Part shown: positions 33,458-41,873 of the stretch, piece by piece
How positions within the stretch are numbered: position 1 is the first letter of the stretch
Layout of the letters: each line of letters opens with the position of its first letter
Assembly (NCBI RefSeq): GCF_000719335.1
Contig: NZ_JOGB01000080.1
Span: forward strand, 1 to 42,000
DNA: 42,000 bases
Direction: 5' to 3'
DNA from: Streptomyces sp. NRRL S-87
GTDB lineage: Bacteria; Actinomycetota; Actinomycetes; Streptomycetales; Streptomycetaceae
Made by a program: the position numbers and the translations under genes
The notes under the pieces: generated by a model
Seen by the model: only the letters and a program-made list of their open reading frames with translations
Told to the model about the DNA's origin: nothing
Database searches by the model: none

Positions 33458-35047
33458 CTACCGCAGGCTCCTGACGTCCAGGTGCCGCAGCACCCGGTCG
33501 ACGATCTCCGGATCCGCCCCCGGTTCGCTGCGCGCCGCCAGCACCTCGTGCCGGGCGGCGGACATCATCTCCCGCTGGATGCGCTGCACCGACCGGAGCC
33601 GCTCGACCCGCTTCGCGTAGGCCTCCCGCCGCTCCTCGTCGACCATGTCGGGGCTGATGCGCGCGCCCACGTCGTACGCGCGCCGCTGGAGCTGCTCGAG
33701 CAGCTCCTCGGGGAGCTCCTCGACCTCCTCGATCTCCTTGAGCCGGCGCCGGGCGGCCCTCGCGGCCCGGACGGCGAGGGTCCGCTCGTACTCCCGCGCC
33801 GCGTCGCTGTCGGCCTGCACGCCCAGCTTCCTCACCAGTGCGGGCAGCGTGAGCCCTTGGACGACGAGGGTGGTCATGATGACCGCGAACGCGATGAAGA
33901 TGATCTCGTCCCGCATCGGGAAGGGCGCTCCGTCGTCGGTCCGCAGCGGGATCGCCAGGGCCAGCGCGACGGAGGCCACCCCGCGCATGCCGGCCCACCA
34001 CATGATGACGCTCTCGCGCCAGTTGACCGGGATCTCCTCGTCGTAGTCGCGCAGCCGGTTGTGCAGCTTCCTGGCCGCCCAGGCGGCCGGCAGCAGCCAC
34101 AGCAGCCGTACGCCGATCACGACCGCGACCACGGCGGCGGCCCATCCGGCCATGTCCGCCGCCCGACCGGCCGCCACCCCGAACACCTGGTGCAGCTCCA
34201 ACCCGATGAGGCCGAAGGCCACGCCGGTGACGAGCGTGTCCACGATCTCCCAGAAGGTGTGGCCGGCCAGCCGGCCGAGCACGTCGTCGGCGTCCGTGGC
34301 GTACTCGGCGAGGAAGAGGGCGGTGCTCAGGACGGCGAGTACGCCCGAGCCCTTCAGCTCCTCCGCCACCACGTACGACACGAACGGCACCAGCAGCGTG
34401 AGCCCGATCTGCAGGGTGGCGTCGCCGAGCCGGCTCATCAGCCGGTGCGCGAGCCAGCCGAGGGCGAGCCCCACGGCCACGGCGACGACGGCCGAGACCA
34501 CGAACGCCAGGCCCGCCTCGGCCCAGGAGAATTCGCCGCTGACCGCGGCGGCCACGGCCACGTGGTAGAGCACGATGGCGGTGACGTCGTTGAAGAGCCC
34601 CTCGCCCTCCAGGATCGACACCAGTCGGCGCGGCAGCCCCAGCGAGCCCGCGACGGCGGTGGCGGCCACCGGGTCCGGCGGGGCCACCAGCGCGCCGAGC
34701 GCGACGGCGGCGGCCAGCGGCAGGCCGGGCACCACGCTGTGGGCCACGGCCCCGACGGCGGCGGTGGTGACGAAGACCAGGGCCACGGCGAGCAGCAGGA
34801 TGGGCCGGACGTTGGCGGCGAACTGCCGCCAGGAGGTCCGCTGCACGGAGGCGTACAGCAGGGGCGGCAGCACCAGGGGGAGGATGTAGTCGGGCTGGAC
34901 TTCGACGTTCGGCACGAACGGCACGAGCGCGAGCGCGACCCCGCCGAGGGTCATCAGCACCGGGGCGGGCAGGCCCAGCCGGTCGCCGAGCGGCACGGTC
35001 ACGATCGCCCCGAGGAGCAGGACGAAGAGGAGCGCGAGCTGGTCCAC
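33458..35047 (-). CDS. Na+/H+ antiporter, CPA1 family
   Basis: A protein of about 529 aa with 12 or so membrane helices (first: LALLFVLLLGAIVTVPLG) and a charged cytoplasmic C-terminal tail of about 120 residues (KLGVQADSDAAREYERTLAVRAARAARRRLKEIEEVEELPEEL and beyond), typical of bacterial NhaP/CPA1 antiporters. The ion-binding core is VAPPDPVAATAV and ILEGEGLFNDVTAIVLY, with the conserved Asp pair region; GMRGVASVALALAIPL is the other half-helix region. I prefer the GTG at 35047 (VDQLALLF) as the family start with GAGG upstream; an ATG at 35086 would add 13 residues. It exports Na+ or K+ in exchange for protons. Confidence 0.92.
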   Translation of the reverse strand: MDQLALLFVLLLGAIVTVPLGDRLGLPAPVLMTLGGVALALVPFVPNVEVQPDYILPLVLPPLLYASVQRTSWRQFAANVRPILLLAVALVFVTTAAVGAVAHSVVPGLPLAAAVALGALVAPPDPVAATAVAGSLGLPRRLVSILEGEGLFNDVTAIVLYHVAVAAAVSGEFSWAEAGLAFVVSAVVAVAVGLALGWLAHRLMSRLGDATLQIGLTLLVPFVSYVVAEELKGSGVLAVLSTALFLAEYATDADDVLGRLAGHTFWEIVDTLVTGVAFGLIGLELHQVFGVAAGRAADMAGWAAAVVAVVIGVRLLWLLPAAWAARKLHNRLRDYDEEIPVNWRESVIMWWAGMRGVASVALALAIPLRTDDGAPFPMRDEIIFIAFAVIMTTLVVQGLTLPALVRKLGVQADSDAAREYERTLAVRAARAARRRLKEIEEVEELPEELLEQLQRRAYDVGARISPDMVDEERREAYAKRVERLRSVQRIQREMMSAARHEVLAARSEPGADPEIVDRVLRHLDVRSLR

Positions 35048-35113
35048 TCCCCCAGCCTCGCAGCCGCCCCGGCCGAACGTGCTCATTGCCCCGCACCCGC
35101 GGCGGGCGCCGGA

Positions 35114-35203
35114 CTAGCGCAGCGGGCGCCGCATCGACCGGTGCGGGATGCCGGCCTCGTCGACCCGCAGCTGGAAGGGCGGGGCCGCGACGGGGGCGGT
35201 CAC
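35114..35203 (-). CDS. 29-aa ORF coupled to rluD
   Basis: GTG 35203 overlaps the rluD TGA stop in a GTGA, the coupling arrangement used throughout this genome. The product is 29 aa: [19 protein letters not shown] then [10 protein letters not shown]. It may be a genuine short coupled ORF or the surviving N-terminus of a longer gene lost by deletion or frameshift. I recognise no family, and the sequence is too short to say more. Confidence 0.35.
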   Translation of the reverse strand: MTAPVAAPPFQLRVDEAGIPHRSMRRPLR

Positions 35204-36141
35204 TCGCTCTCCGCGCGGATCACGTCCAGCGCGTGCTGCAGGTCGGCCGGGTAGGTGCTGGCGAACTCCACCCACTGGCCGTCGGCCGGGTGCTCGAAGC
35301 CGAGGCGCACGGCGTGCAGCCACTGGCGGGTGAGCTTCAGCCGCTTGGCGATGGTGGGGTCGGCGCCGTAGGTGAGGTCGCCGACGCACGGGTGCCGGTG
35401 GGCGGACATGTGCACGCGGATCTGGTGCGTGCGGCCCGTCTCGAGCTTGATGTCGAGCAGCGAGGCGGAGCGGAAGGCCTCGATGAGGTCGTAGTGGGTG
35501 ACCGAGGCCTTGCCGTCGGAGGTCACGGCCCACTTGTAGTCGGCGCTGGGGTGGCGGCCGATGGGCGCGTCGATGGTGCCGCTCATCGGGTCCGGGTGGC
35601 CCTGGACGAGCGTGTGGTAGCGCTTGTCCACGACGCGCTCGCGGAACTGGTTCTTGAGGGAGGTGTACGCCCGCTCGGACTTGGCCACGACCATCAGGCC
35701 GGAGGTGCCGACGTCGAGGCGGTGCACGATGCCCTGGCGCTCGGCGGCACCGGAGGTGGAGATCCGGTAGCCGGCCGCGGCCAGGCCGCCGATGACGGTG
35801 GTGCCGGTCCAGCCGGGGCTGGGGTGCGCGGCCACGCCGACCGGCTTCATGATCACGACGATGTCGTCGTCGTCGTGGACGATCTCCATGCCCTCGACGG
35901 GCTCGGCGACGATCTCGACGGGGCGCGGCGGGGCGGGCATCTCGACCTCGAGCCAGGCGCCGCCGCTGACGCGCTCGGACTTCCCGACGACGTTGCCGTC
36001 GACCGACACCTTGCCGGCGGCGGCCAGCTCGGCCGCCTTGGTCCGGGAGAAGCCGAACATGCGGGCGATCGCGGCGTCGACGCGCTCGCCTTCGAGGCCA
36101 TCGGGGACGGGCAGGGTACGGATCTCGGGAATCGTGCTCAC
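35200..36141 (-). CDS. rluD: 23S rRNA pseudouridine synthase, RluD-type
   Basis: A 313-aa RluA/RluD-family enzyme that isomerises uridines in 23S rRNA. Residues 15-70 are the S4-like RNA-binding domain ([31 protein letters not shown]). The catalytic motif HRLDVGTSG contains Asp143. The middle-to-C-terminal signatures [12 protein letters not shown] and [12 protein letters not shown] follow. Exact target uridines cannot be read from sequence. The GTG start (36141) has CATACT on the minus strand 6 nt upstream and no Shine-Dalgarno sequence. The gene follows lspA on the same strand, a conserved pairing. Confidence 0.93.
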   Translation of the reverse strand: MSTIPEIRTLPVPDGLEGERVDAAIARMFGFSRTKAAELAAAGKVSVDGNVVGKSERVSGGAWLEVEMPAPPRPVEIVAEPVEGMEIVHDDDDIVVIMKPVGVAAHPSPGWTGTTVIGGLAAAGYRISTSGAAERQGIVHRLDVGTSGLMVVAKSERAYTSLKNQFRERVVDKRYHTLVQGHPDPMSGTIDAPIGRHPSADYKWAVTSDGKASVTHYDLIEAFRSASLLDIKLETGRTHQIRVHMSAHRHPCVGDLTYGADPTIAKRLKLTRQWLHAVRLGFEHPADGQWVEFASTYPADLQHALDVIRAESE

Positions 36142-36193
36142 CCGTCGAGTATGCCGGACGCGGCCGACCCGCCCGACCGCGCGGAAGCCGGGC

Positions 36194-36751
36194 TCAGTCC
36201 TTGTGGACGGTGCCGTCCGGGTCGATGCCCCGGAAGGACAGCAGCACGATCAGGATGCCGCCGCACACGATCGCGGAGTCGGCCAGGTTGAAGACCGCGA
36301 AGTGGGTGGGGGCGATGAAGTCCACCACCGCGCCGCGGAACACGCCCGGCGAGCGGAAGATCCGGTCGGTGAGGTTGCCCAGCGCGCCGCCCAGCAGGCC
36401 GCCCAGCGCGATCGCCCAGGGCAGGCTGTAGAGCTTCCGGGAGATCCGGACGATGACGACGATGACGGTCGCGGCGATGAGCGTGAAGATGATCGTGAAG
36501 GCCTCGCCGAAGCCGAAGGCGGCTCCCGGGTTGCGCACCGCCTCGAACTTCAGCAGGTCGCCGATGATCTCGATCGGCGCGTGGTGCTCCAGCCTGGCGA
36601 CCACGAGCATCTTGCTGCCGAGGTCGAGCAGGTAGACGAGCACGGCGACCACGAGCAGCGCGAGGATCCGGCGCCGCCCCTTGGGCTGCGCGGCCTCCGG
36701 CTCGGCCCGACCAACATCTGGCGTACCGATGACGCCCTCCGCCTCTGCCAC
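36194..36751 (-). CDS. lspA: Prolipoprotein signal peptidase (signal peptidase II)
   Basis: A 185-aa inner-membrane aspartyl protease that cleaves lipoprotein signal peptides after diacylglyceryl transfer. There are four transmembrane segments. The catalytic Asp residues are Asp129 in [12 protein letters not shown] and Asp158 in FNLADSAIV. The conserved NPGAAFGFG is at 74-82. The N-terminal about 28 residues are a hydrophilic extension. GTG 36751 is chosen for GAGGGA 5-6 nt upstream. It is followed 52 bp later by rluD on the same strand. Confidence 0.94.
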   Translation of the reverse strand: MAEAEGVIGTPDVGRAEPEAAQPKGRRRILALLVVAVLVYLLDLGSKMLVVARLEHHAPIEIIGDLLKFEAVRNPGAAFGFGEAFTIIFTLIAATVIVVIVRISRKLYSLPWAIALGGLLGGALGNLTDRIFRSPGVFRGAVVDFIAPTHFAVFNLADSAIVCGGILIVLLSFRGIDPDGTVHKD

Positions 36752-36885
36752 GTGAATCCCTCGAATGTAGGTGCCACGGGGGCGCCCTGCCACGAGCTGC
36801 CCGACCAGAACACGAGGGTACGTCACACCGGCGGCGCGCCCGTGGCCCCGGGGGCGCCGCCGGTGCGACCTGCAGGGGCGGTTCC

Positions 36886-37998
36886 TCAGTGGCGGCGCTC
36901 CTGCTTCTGCTTGCACTCCACGCACAGGGTGGCGCGGGGGAAGGCCTGCATGCGGGCCTTGCCGATGGCGTTGCCGCAGTTCTCGCAGATGCCGTAGGTG
37001 CCGTCGTCGAGCCGTTCGAGGGCGTGCTCGGTCTGCTCCAGCATCTCGCGGGCGTTCGCGGCGAGGGAGAGCTCGTGTTCGCGCGTGATGTTCTTCGCAC
37101 CCGTGTCGGCCTGGTCGTCGCCGGCTCCGTCACCGGAGTCGCGCATCATGCCGGTGATGGCCTCCTCCGAGTGGTGCAGCTCGGCCCGGAGCCGGTCGGC
37201 CTCGTCCGTCAGCAGCGTGCGTGCCTCAGCCACCTCGGCGGGGGTCCACGGCTCCTCGCCGGGGCGGACCGCCAGCTCACCGGGCGCCGCGACCGCGCGG
37301 GTCTTGGGGAGCCCGCTGGTGGCCGCGGCGGCGCTCGCCCTGGCCGTCGAGGTCCTGCCCTTGCCGCTGCCGCTGGTCTTCTTGGCAACCACTGTCCCGG
37401 CTCCCGTCTCTTCCGCGGCCTGGGCCGCCCCCTGGGCCCCGGCGCGTGCGGCCGGGGCGTGCTCGTGCTTCGCCTTCTTCGCGGCGGCCTTCTTGGCCGG
37501 CGCCGTCGCGGCGGCCTTCTCGACGGCCGCCTTCCTGGTGGCCGGCTTCGCGGCCGCCTTCCCGACCGCCGTCTTCGCGGTGGTGGTCTTCGCGGTGGTG
37601 GTCTTCGTGGCGGCCCTCTTCGCTGTGGTGGTCCTCGCGGCCGCGGCCTTTCCGGTGGCCTTGACGGCGGTGGTCCTGGTGGTGGCGGTGGTCTTGGCGG
37701 TCGAGGTCTTGGTGGTCGAGGTCTTGGTGGGCGAGGTCTTGGTGGCGGCGGACTTGGCAGTCGCGGTCCTGGTGGCGGCGGACTTGGCAGTCGCGGTCCT
37801 GGTGGCGGCGGTCTTCGGGCTGGCCTTCGTCGCGGTCTTCGCCGTGCTCTTCGTCGCGGTGGTCCTCGCGGCGGTCCCGCCGCCCACCGCGGTCTTCTTC
37901 GCCCCGTCCGCCCTCTTGGGCACGGCCTTCCCGGCCGCCGCCCCGGCAGCCGTGGCCGCCGCCTTCTTCCCGGCGGACGCCGTCTTCTTCGCCACCAT
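36886..37998 (-). CDS. ddbA: DdbA-like protein: histone H1-like tail fused to DksA/TraR
   Basis: A 370-aa bifunctional protein. Residues 1-240 are an Ala/Lys/Thr-rich histone H1-like domain (AAKK- and TAK-type repeats: [45 protein letters not shown]). The remaining part is a DksA/TraR-type coiled coil with a C4-like zinc finger, CENC (338-341) and CVEC (359-362). In S. coelicolor a protein of this layout (SCO2075) was named DdbA; I recall this rather than prove it. The H1-like part should bind DNA and the zinc-finger part may contact RNA polymerase. Start is ATG 37998. Residues encoded by 37696-37800 contain 15- and 30-bp perfect tandem repeats, so the tail length probably varies between strains. 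Confidence 0.9.
   Translation of the reverse strand: MVAKKTASAGKKAAATAAGAAAGKAVPKRADGAKKTAVGGGTAARTTATKSTAKTATKASPKTAATRTATAKSAATRTATAKSAATKTSPTKTSTTKTSTAKTTATTRTTAVKATGKAAAARTTTAKRAATKTTTAKTTTAKTAVGKAAAKPATRKAAVEKAAATAPAKKAAAKKAKHEHAPAARAGAQGAAQAAEETGAGTVVAKKTSGSGKGRTSTARASAAAATSGLPKTRAVAAPGELAVRPGEEPWTPAEVAEARTLLTDEADRLRAELHHSEEAITGMMRDSGDGAGDDQADTGAKNITREHELSLAANAREMLEQTEHALERLDDGTYGICENCGNAIGKARMQAFPRATLCVECKQKQERRH
37696..37740. repeat. 15-bp tandem repeats in ddbA tail
   Basis: Three units of GGTGGTCGAGGTCTT type (37696-37710, 37711-37725, 37726-37740, with one- or two-base changes) encode part of the Lys/Thr/Ser repeat tail. Confidence 0.85.
37741..37800. repeat. 30-bp perfect tandem duplication in ddbA tail
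   Basis: The 30 bp at 37741-37770 recur exactly at 37771-37800 and encode two copies of a ten-residue [10 protein letters not shown] type unit. A perfect repeat in otherwise drifting sequence points to a recent in-frame duplication. Confidence 0.92.
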
Positions 37999-38226
37999 GG
38001 CCGCGGCCCCTTCACATATTGTGATCTTGCGCGCGCATCGTGCTGGGACGATAAATCGCCCCAAACCCCACGGCAACGGGGCACGCGTCCTCCGAGGCCA
38101 ACCTGCATCCGTTGTGCCCCGCTCAGCCCCCGGTAATCCGCCCTTCGCGACCCCGCGGCCCCGCTACCGGCGCGTAGGCCCATCCGGGTCATGCCGGCGC
38201 CGCCCCCGGACCCCCCGCGAAACCGG
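37999..38226. other. Divergent ddbA/ileS upstream region
   Basis: The ddbA side (37999-38050) is AT-rich (CACAATATGTGAAGGGG on the minus strand, with a GAAGGGG that can serve as Shine-Dalgarno). The rest is C-rich with no gene. No sharp promoter for ddbA can be named. Confidence 0.5.
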
Positions 38227-38256
38227 TCTGCCGAGCCGCCCCCCGGCCCGTACACT
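38227..38256 (+). promoter_or_regulatory. Promoter for the ileS T-box transcript
   Basis: TACACT (38251-38256) matches the housekeeping -10 (TANNNT). A weak TCTGCC lies 18 bp upstream (38227-38232). Transcription is expected to start near 38262-38265, giving a leader of about 285 nt. Confidence 0.6.
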
Positions 38257-38261
38257 GGGCC

Positions 38262-38549
38262 CAGCGAAAGGCATGGATGGGGACGAGTAGCGTCGTACGC
38301 AGCCAGGAGCGACCCGGGGACGGTGCGAGCCCGGGGGCGAGCGCGACGTGAAGGATCACCCCGGAGCCGCCGGAAGAACGCCCGGGCCGCACGGCCCGGG
38401 TCAGTAGAACCGGCTCGCGCCCCTAATGAGGGGGCCACCGGCAGTGCGCCCGGCGGCCAAGGAGGGTGGTACCGCGGGAGCCGCGCCGGATCGGCGGCCT
38501 CTCGTCCCTCCGACGGAAGTGACAAGCCGTTGGAGGAAGAGCCAGCCTC
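38262..38549 (+). ncRNA. T-box riboswitch (ileS leader), translational type
   Basis: The T-box core AGGGTGGTACCGCGG is at 38463-38477. Upstream lies a GGGGACGAGTAGCG segment, and a candidate specifier codon ATC (Ile) followed by A at 38355-38358 in the GAAGGATCACC context. A CCCGGGCC/GGCCCGGG hairpin (38381-38400) and a CAGTAGAACCGG linker follow. In the 3' part CCTCCGACGG (38507-38516) pairs with CCGTTGGAGG (38527-38536) to hide the Shine-Dalgarno GGAGG (38532-38536). In the alternative fold GGAGGG (38461-38466) pairs with CCCTCC (38506-38511) and frees it. Uncharged tRNA-Ile binding the T-box bulge would favour the second fold. Translational T-boxes on actinobacterial ileS are an established class; the pairings above are read here. 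Confidence 0.93.
38507..38536 (+). promoter_or_regulatory. Shine-Dalgarno sequestrator hairpin
   Basis: A 10-bp hairpin (38507-38516 with 38527-38536, one G-U pair) with a 10-nt loop covers the whole GGAGG ribosome-binding site of ileS. There is no U-tract after it, so it blocks initiation rather than terminating transcription. Confidence 0.85.
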
Positions 38550-41500
38550 ATGAGCACACCGCCGCAGTACCGCCCGGTACCCGCCCAGGTCGACCTGCCC
38601 GCCCTCGAGCACGCAGTCCTGGAGTTCTGGCAGGACAACAAGACGTTCGCCAAGACCCTCGCCCAGTCCGAGGGCCGCCCCGAGTGGGTCTTCTACGAGG
38701 GGCCGCCGACCGCGAACGGCATGCCCGGCGCGCACCACATCGAGGCCCGCGTCTTCAAGGACGTCTTCCCCCGCTTCCGCACCATGCGCGGCTACCACGT
38801 GGCCCGCAAGGCCGGCTGGGACTGCCACGGCCTGCCGGTCGAGCTCGCCGTCGAGAAGGAGCTCGGCTTCAACGGCAAGCAGGACATCGAGGCGTACGGC
38901 ATCGCCGAGTTCAACGCCAAGTGCCGCGAGTCGGTGACCCGCCACACCGACGCCTTCGCCGAGCTCACCACCCGCATGGGCTACTGGGTCGACCTCGACG
39001 ACGCCTACCGGACCATGGACCCCGAGTACGTCGAGTCCGTGTGGTGGTCGCTCAAGGAGATCTTCAACAAGGGCCTGCTGGTCCAGGACCACCGCGTCGC
39101 CCCCTGGTGCCCGCGCTGCGGCACCGGCCTGTCCGACCACGAGCTGGCCCAGGGCTACGAGACGGTCGTCGACCCGTCCGTCTTCGTGCGCTTCCCGCTG
39201 ACCTCCGGCCCGCTCGCGGGCGAGGCGGCGCTGCTGGTGTGGACGACCACCCCGTGGACCCTGGTGTCCAACACCGCGGTCGCCGCCCACCCCGACGTCA
39301 CGTACGTCGTCGCCACGAACGGCACCGAGAAGCTGGTCGTCGCCCAGCCGCTGCTGGAGAAGGCGCTCGGCGAGGGCTGGGAGGCCACCGGCGAGACCTT
39401 CACCGGCAAGGACATGGAGCGCTGGACCTACCGGCGCCCGTTCGAGCTGGTGCCCTTCGACGCCCCGGCCCACTTCGTCGTGAACGCCGAGTACGTCACC
39501 ACCGAGGACGGTACGGGTCTGGTCCACCAGGCCCCGGCCTTCGGCGCCGACGACCTCGCGGTCTGCCGCGCGTACGGCCTGCCGGTCGTGAACCCGGTCC
39601 GCCCCGACGGCACCTTCGCCGAGGACGTCCCGCTGGTCGGCGGCGTCTTCTTCAAGAAGGCCGACGAGCAGCTCACCGCCGACCTCGACGCCCGCGGCCT
39701 GCTCTTCAAGCACATCGCGTACGAGCACAGCTACCCGCACTGCTGGCGCTGCCACACCGCGCTGCTCTACTACGCGCAGCCGTCCTGGTACATCCGCACC
39801 ACCGCGGTCAAGGACGCGATGCTGCGGGAGAACGAGAAGACCAACTGGTTCCCCGAGTCGGTCAAGCAGGGCCGCTTCGGCGACTGGCTGAACAACAACA
39901 TCGACTGGGCGCTCTCCCGCAACCGCTACTGGGGCACCCCGCTGCCGATCTGGCGCTGCGAGGAGGGCCACCTCACCTGCGTCGGCTCGCGCGCGGAGCT
40001 GTCGGAGCTGTCCGGCACCGACCACTCCGGCCTGGACCCGCACCGGCCGTTCATCGACGACGTGACCTTCACCTGCACCGCGGAGGGCTGCGACCGCACC
40101 GCCGTCCGCGTGCCCGAGGTCATCGACGCCTGGTACGACTCGGGCTCGATGCCGTTCGCGCAGTACGGCTACCCGTACAAGAACAAGGAGCTCTTCGAGA
40201 AGCGCTACCCGGCGCAGTTCATCTCGGAGGCGATCGACCAGACCCGCGGGTGGTTCTACACCCTGATGGCGGTCGGCACGCTGGTCTTCGACAAGTCCTC
40301 GTACGAGAACGTGGTCTGCCTGGGCCACATCCTCGCCGAGGACGGCCGCAAGATGTCCAAGCACCTGGGCAACATCCTGCAGCCGATCCCGCTCATGGAC
40401 CAGCACGGCGCCGACGCCGTGCGCTGGTTCATGGCGGCCGGCGGCTCCCCGTGGGCGGCCCGCCGCGTCGGCCACGGCACCATCCAGGAGGTCGTCCGCA
40501 AGACGCTCCTCACGTACTGGAACACGGTGGCCTTCCAGGCCCTCTACGCCCGTACGTCGCAGTGGGCGCCGTCCGCCGCCGACCCGGCGCCGGCCGACCG
40601 CACGGTCCTCGACCGCTGGCTGCTGTCCGAGCTGAACGCGCTGGTCGGTGACGTCACCGAGGCGATGGAGGCGTACGACACCCAGCGCGCCGGCAAGCTG
40701 CTGTCCGCTTTCGTCGACGACCTGTCGAACTGGTACGTGCGCCGCTCGCGCCGCCGGTTCTGGCAGGGCGACAAGGCCGCGCTGCGGACCCTGCACGAGG
40801 TCGTGGAGACCGTCACGCGCCTGCTGGCCCCGCTGACGCCGTTCATCACCGAGCGGGTCTGGCAGGACATGGTCGTCCCGGTCACCCCGGAGGCCCCCGA
40901 GTCCGTGCACCTGTCGACCTGGCCGGAGCGGGACGCGTCCCTGGTGGACCCGGCCCTGTCCCAGCAGATGGTCCTGGTACGCCGCCTCGTCGAGCTGGGC
41001 CGCGCCACGCGCGCCGAGTCGGGCGTCAAGACCCGCCAGCCGCTCTCCCGCGCCCTGATCGGCGCCACGGGCTTCGACGCCCTGTCGGCGGAGCTCCAGG
41101 CGCAGATCACGGAGGAGCTGAACGTCTCCTCCCTGGCCTCCCTGTCCGAGGTCGGCGGCTCGCTGGTGGACACCACCGCCAAGGCGAACTTCCGCGCCCT
41201 CGGCAAGCGCTTCGGCAAGGGCGTGCAGGACGTCGCCAAGGCCGTTGCCGCCGCCGACGCGGCCGCGCTTTCCCTGGCCCTGCGGTCGGGCACGGCGACG
41301 GTGGAGGTCAACGGCGAGCCGGTGGACCTCTCCCCCGAGGAGGTCATCATCACGGAGACCCCGCGCGAGGGCTGGTCCGTGGCCTCGGACTCCGGCGCGA
41401 CGGTCGCCCTGGACCTGGAGATCACCCCGGAGCTGCGGCTGGCGGGCCTCGCCCGCGACGCGATCCGGCTGATCCAGGAGGCCCGCAAGAACTCCGGTCT

Positions 41501-41696
41501 CGACGTGGCGGACCGCATCGCACTGCGGTGGTCCTCCTCCGACGCCGAGGTCACCACGGCCCTCACGGACCACGCAGCGCTGATCGCCGACGAGGTCCTC
41601 GCCACGGACTTCGCCTCCGGCGACGCGGACGGCTCCTACGGCGACCCGTTCACCGACGAGTCCCTCGGCCTGACCTTCCGCCTCCGCAAGGCGTAA
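38550..41696 (+). CDS. ileS: Isoleucyl-tRNA synthetase, eukaryote-like (type 2)
   Basis: A 1048-aa class-I aminoacyl-tRNA synthetase charging tRNA-Ile. The N-terminal signature is PPTANGMPGAHHIEARVFKD: the catalytic HXGH is replaced by GAHH (60-63), as in a subset of type-2 IleRS. The KMSKS loop is KMSKH (601-605, in EDGRKMSKHLGN). The editing domain (about 180-400) contains VWTTTPWTLVSNTAV and GTGLVHQAPAFGADD. Zinc-finger-like Cys pairs are present (WCPRCGTG, HCWRCHTAL). A long C-terminal tRNA-binding region is typical of type 2. ATG 38550 follows GGAGG by 13 nt. It is controlled by the T-box leader upstream and ended by a hairpin at 41745. Confidence 0.97.
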   Translation: MSTPPQYRPVPAQVDLPALEHAVLEFWQDNKTFAKTLAQSEGRPEWVFYEGPPTANGMPGAHHIEARVFKDVFPRFRTMRGYHVARKAGWDCHGLPVELAVEKELGFNGKQDIEAYGIAEFNAKCRESVTRHTDAFAELTTRMGYWVDLDDAYRTMDPEYVESVWWSLKEIFNKGLLVQDHRVAPWCPRCGTGLSDHELAQGYETVVDPSVFVRFPLTSGPLAGEAALLVWTTTPWTLVSNTAVAAHPDVTYVVATNGTEKLVVAQPLLEKALGEGWEATGETFTGKDMERWTYRRPFELVPFDAPAHFVVNAEYVTTEDGTGLVHQAPAFGADDLAVCRAYGLPVVNPVRPDGTFAEDVPLVGGVFFKKADEQLTADLDARGLLFKHIAYEHSYPHCWRCHTALLYYAQPSWYIRTTAVKDAMLRENEKTNWFPESVKQGRFGDWLNNNIDWALSRNRYWGTPLPIWRCEEGHLTCVGSRAELSELSGTDHSGLDPHRPFIDDVTFTCTAEGCDRTAVRVPEVIDAWYDSGSMPFAQYGYPYKNKELFEKRYPAQFISEAIDQTRGWFYTLMAVGTLVFDKSSYENVVCLGHILAEDGRKMSKHLGNILQPIPLMDQHGADAVRWFMAAGGSPWAARRVGHGTIQEVVRKTLLTYWNTVAFQALYARTSQWAPSAADPAPADRTVLDRWLLSELNALVGDVTEAMEAYDTQRAGKLLSAFVDDLSNWYVRRSRRRFWQGDKAALRTLHEVVETVTRLLAPLTPFITERVWQDMVVPVTPEAPESVHLSTWPERDASLVDPALSQQMVLVRRLVELGRATRAESGVKTRQPLSRALIGATGFDALSAELQAQITEELNVSSLASLSEVGGSLVDTTAKANFRALGKRFGKGVQDVAKAVAAADAAALSLALRSGTATVEVNGEPVDLSPEEVIITETPREGWSVASDSGATVALDLEITPELRLAGLARDAIRLIQEARKNSGLDVADRIALRWSSSDAEVTTALTDHAALIADEVLATDFASGDADGSYGDPFTDESLGLTFRLRKA

Positions 41697-41744
41697 GGCC
41701 CCCGGCCCCCGGCCCCTGGTCTCCGGCTTCCGGCCACTGGCCCC

Positions 41745-41783
41745 GAAGCGGCGCCCACCCCCACACGGGGCGGGCGCCGCTTC
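41745..41783 (+). terminator. Terminator after ileS
   Basis: A perfect 12-bp stem GAAGCGGCGCCC (41745-41756) with GGGCGCCGCTTC (41772-41783) and a 15-nt loop, followed by CGCATTT. It lies 49 bp past the ileS stop. Confidence 0.75.
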
Positions 41784-41814
41784 CGCATTTCCCCCACCCC
41801 GCCCCTTCCCGAAT

Positions 41815-41870
41815 CCGGGGCTCCGCCCCGGACCCCGCGCCTCAAACGCCGGCGAGGCTGGATCTACCGC
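41815..41870. repeat. Common Streptomyces intergenic repeat
   Basis: A CCGGGGC-TCC-GCCCCGG hairpin (41815-41831) is followed by ACCCCGCGCCTCAAACGCCG and GCGAGGCTGGA. I recall this kind of stretch as very frequent in intergenic regions of Streptomyces genomes. Its role is unknown. No gene is seen in the 304 bp from 41697 to the window end; they hold the terminator, this repeat and copy C. Confidence 0.65.
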
Positions 41871-41873
41871 CCC

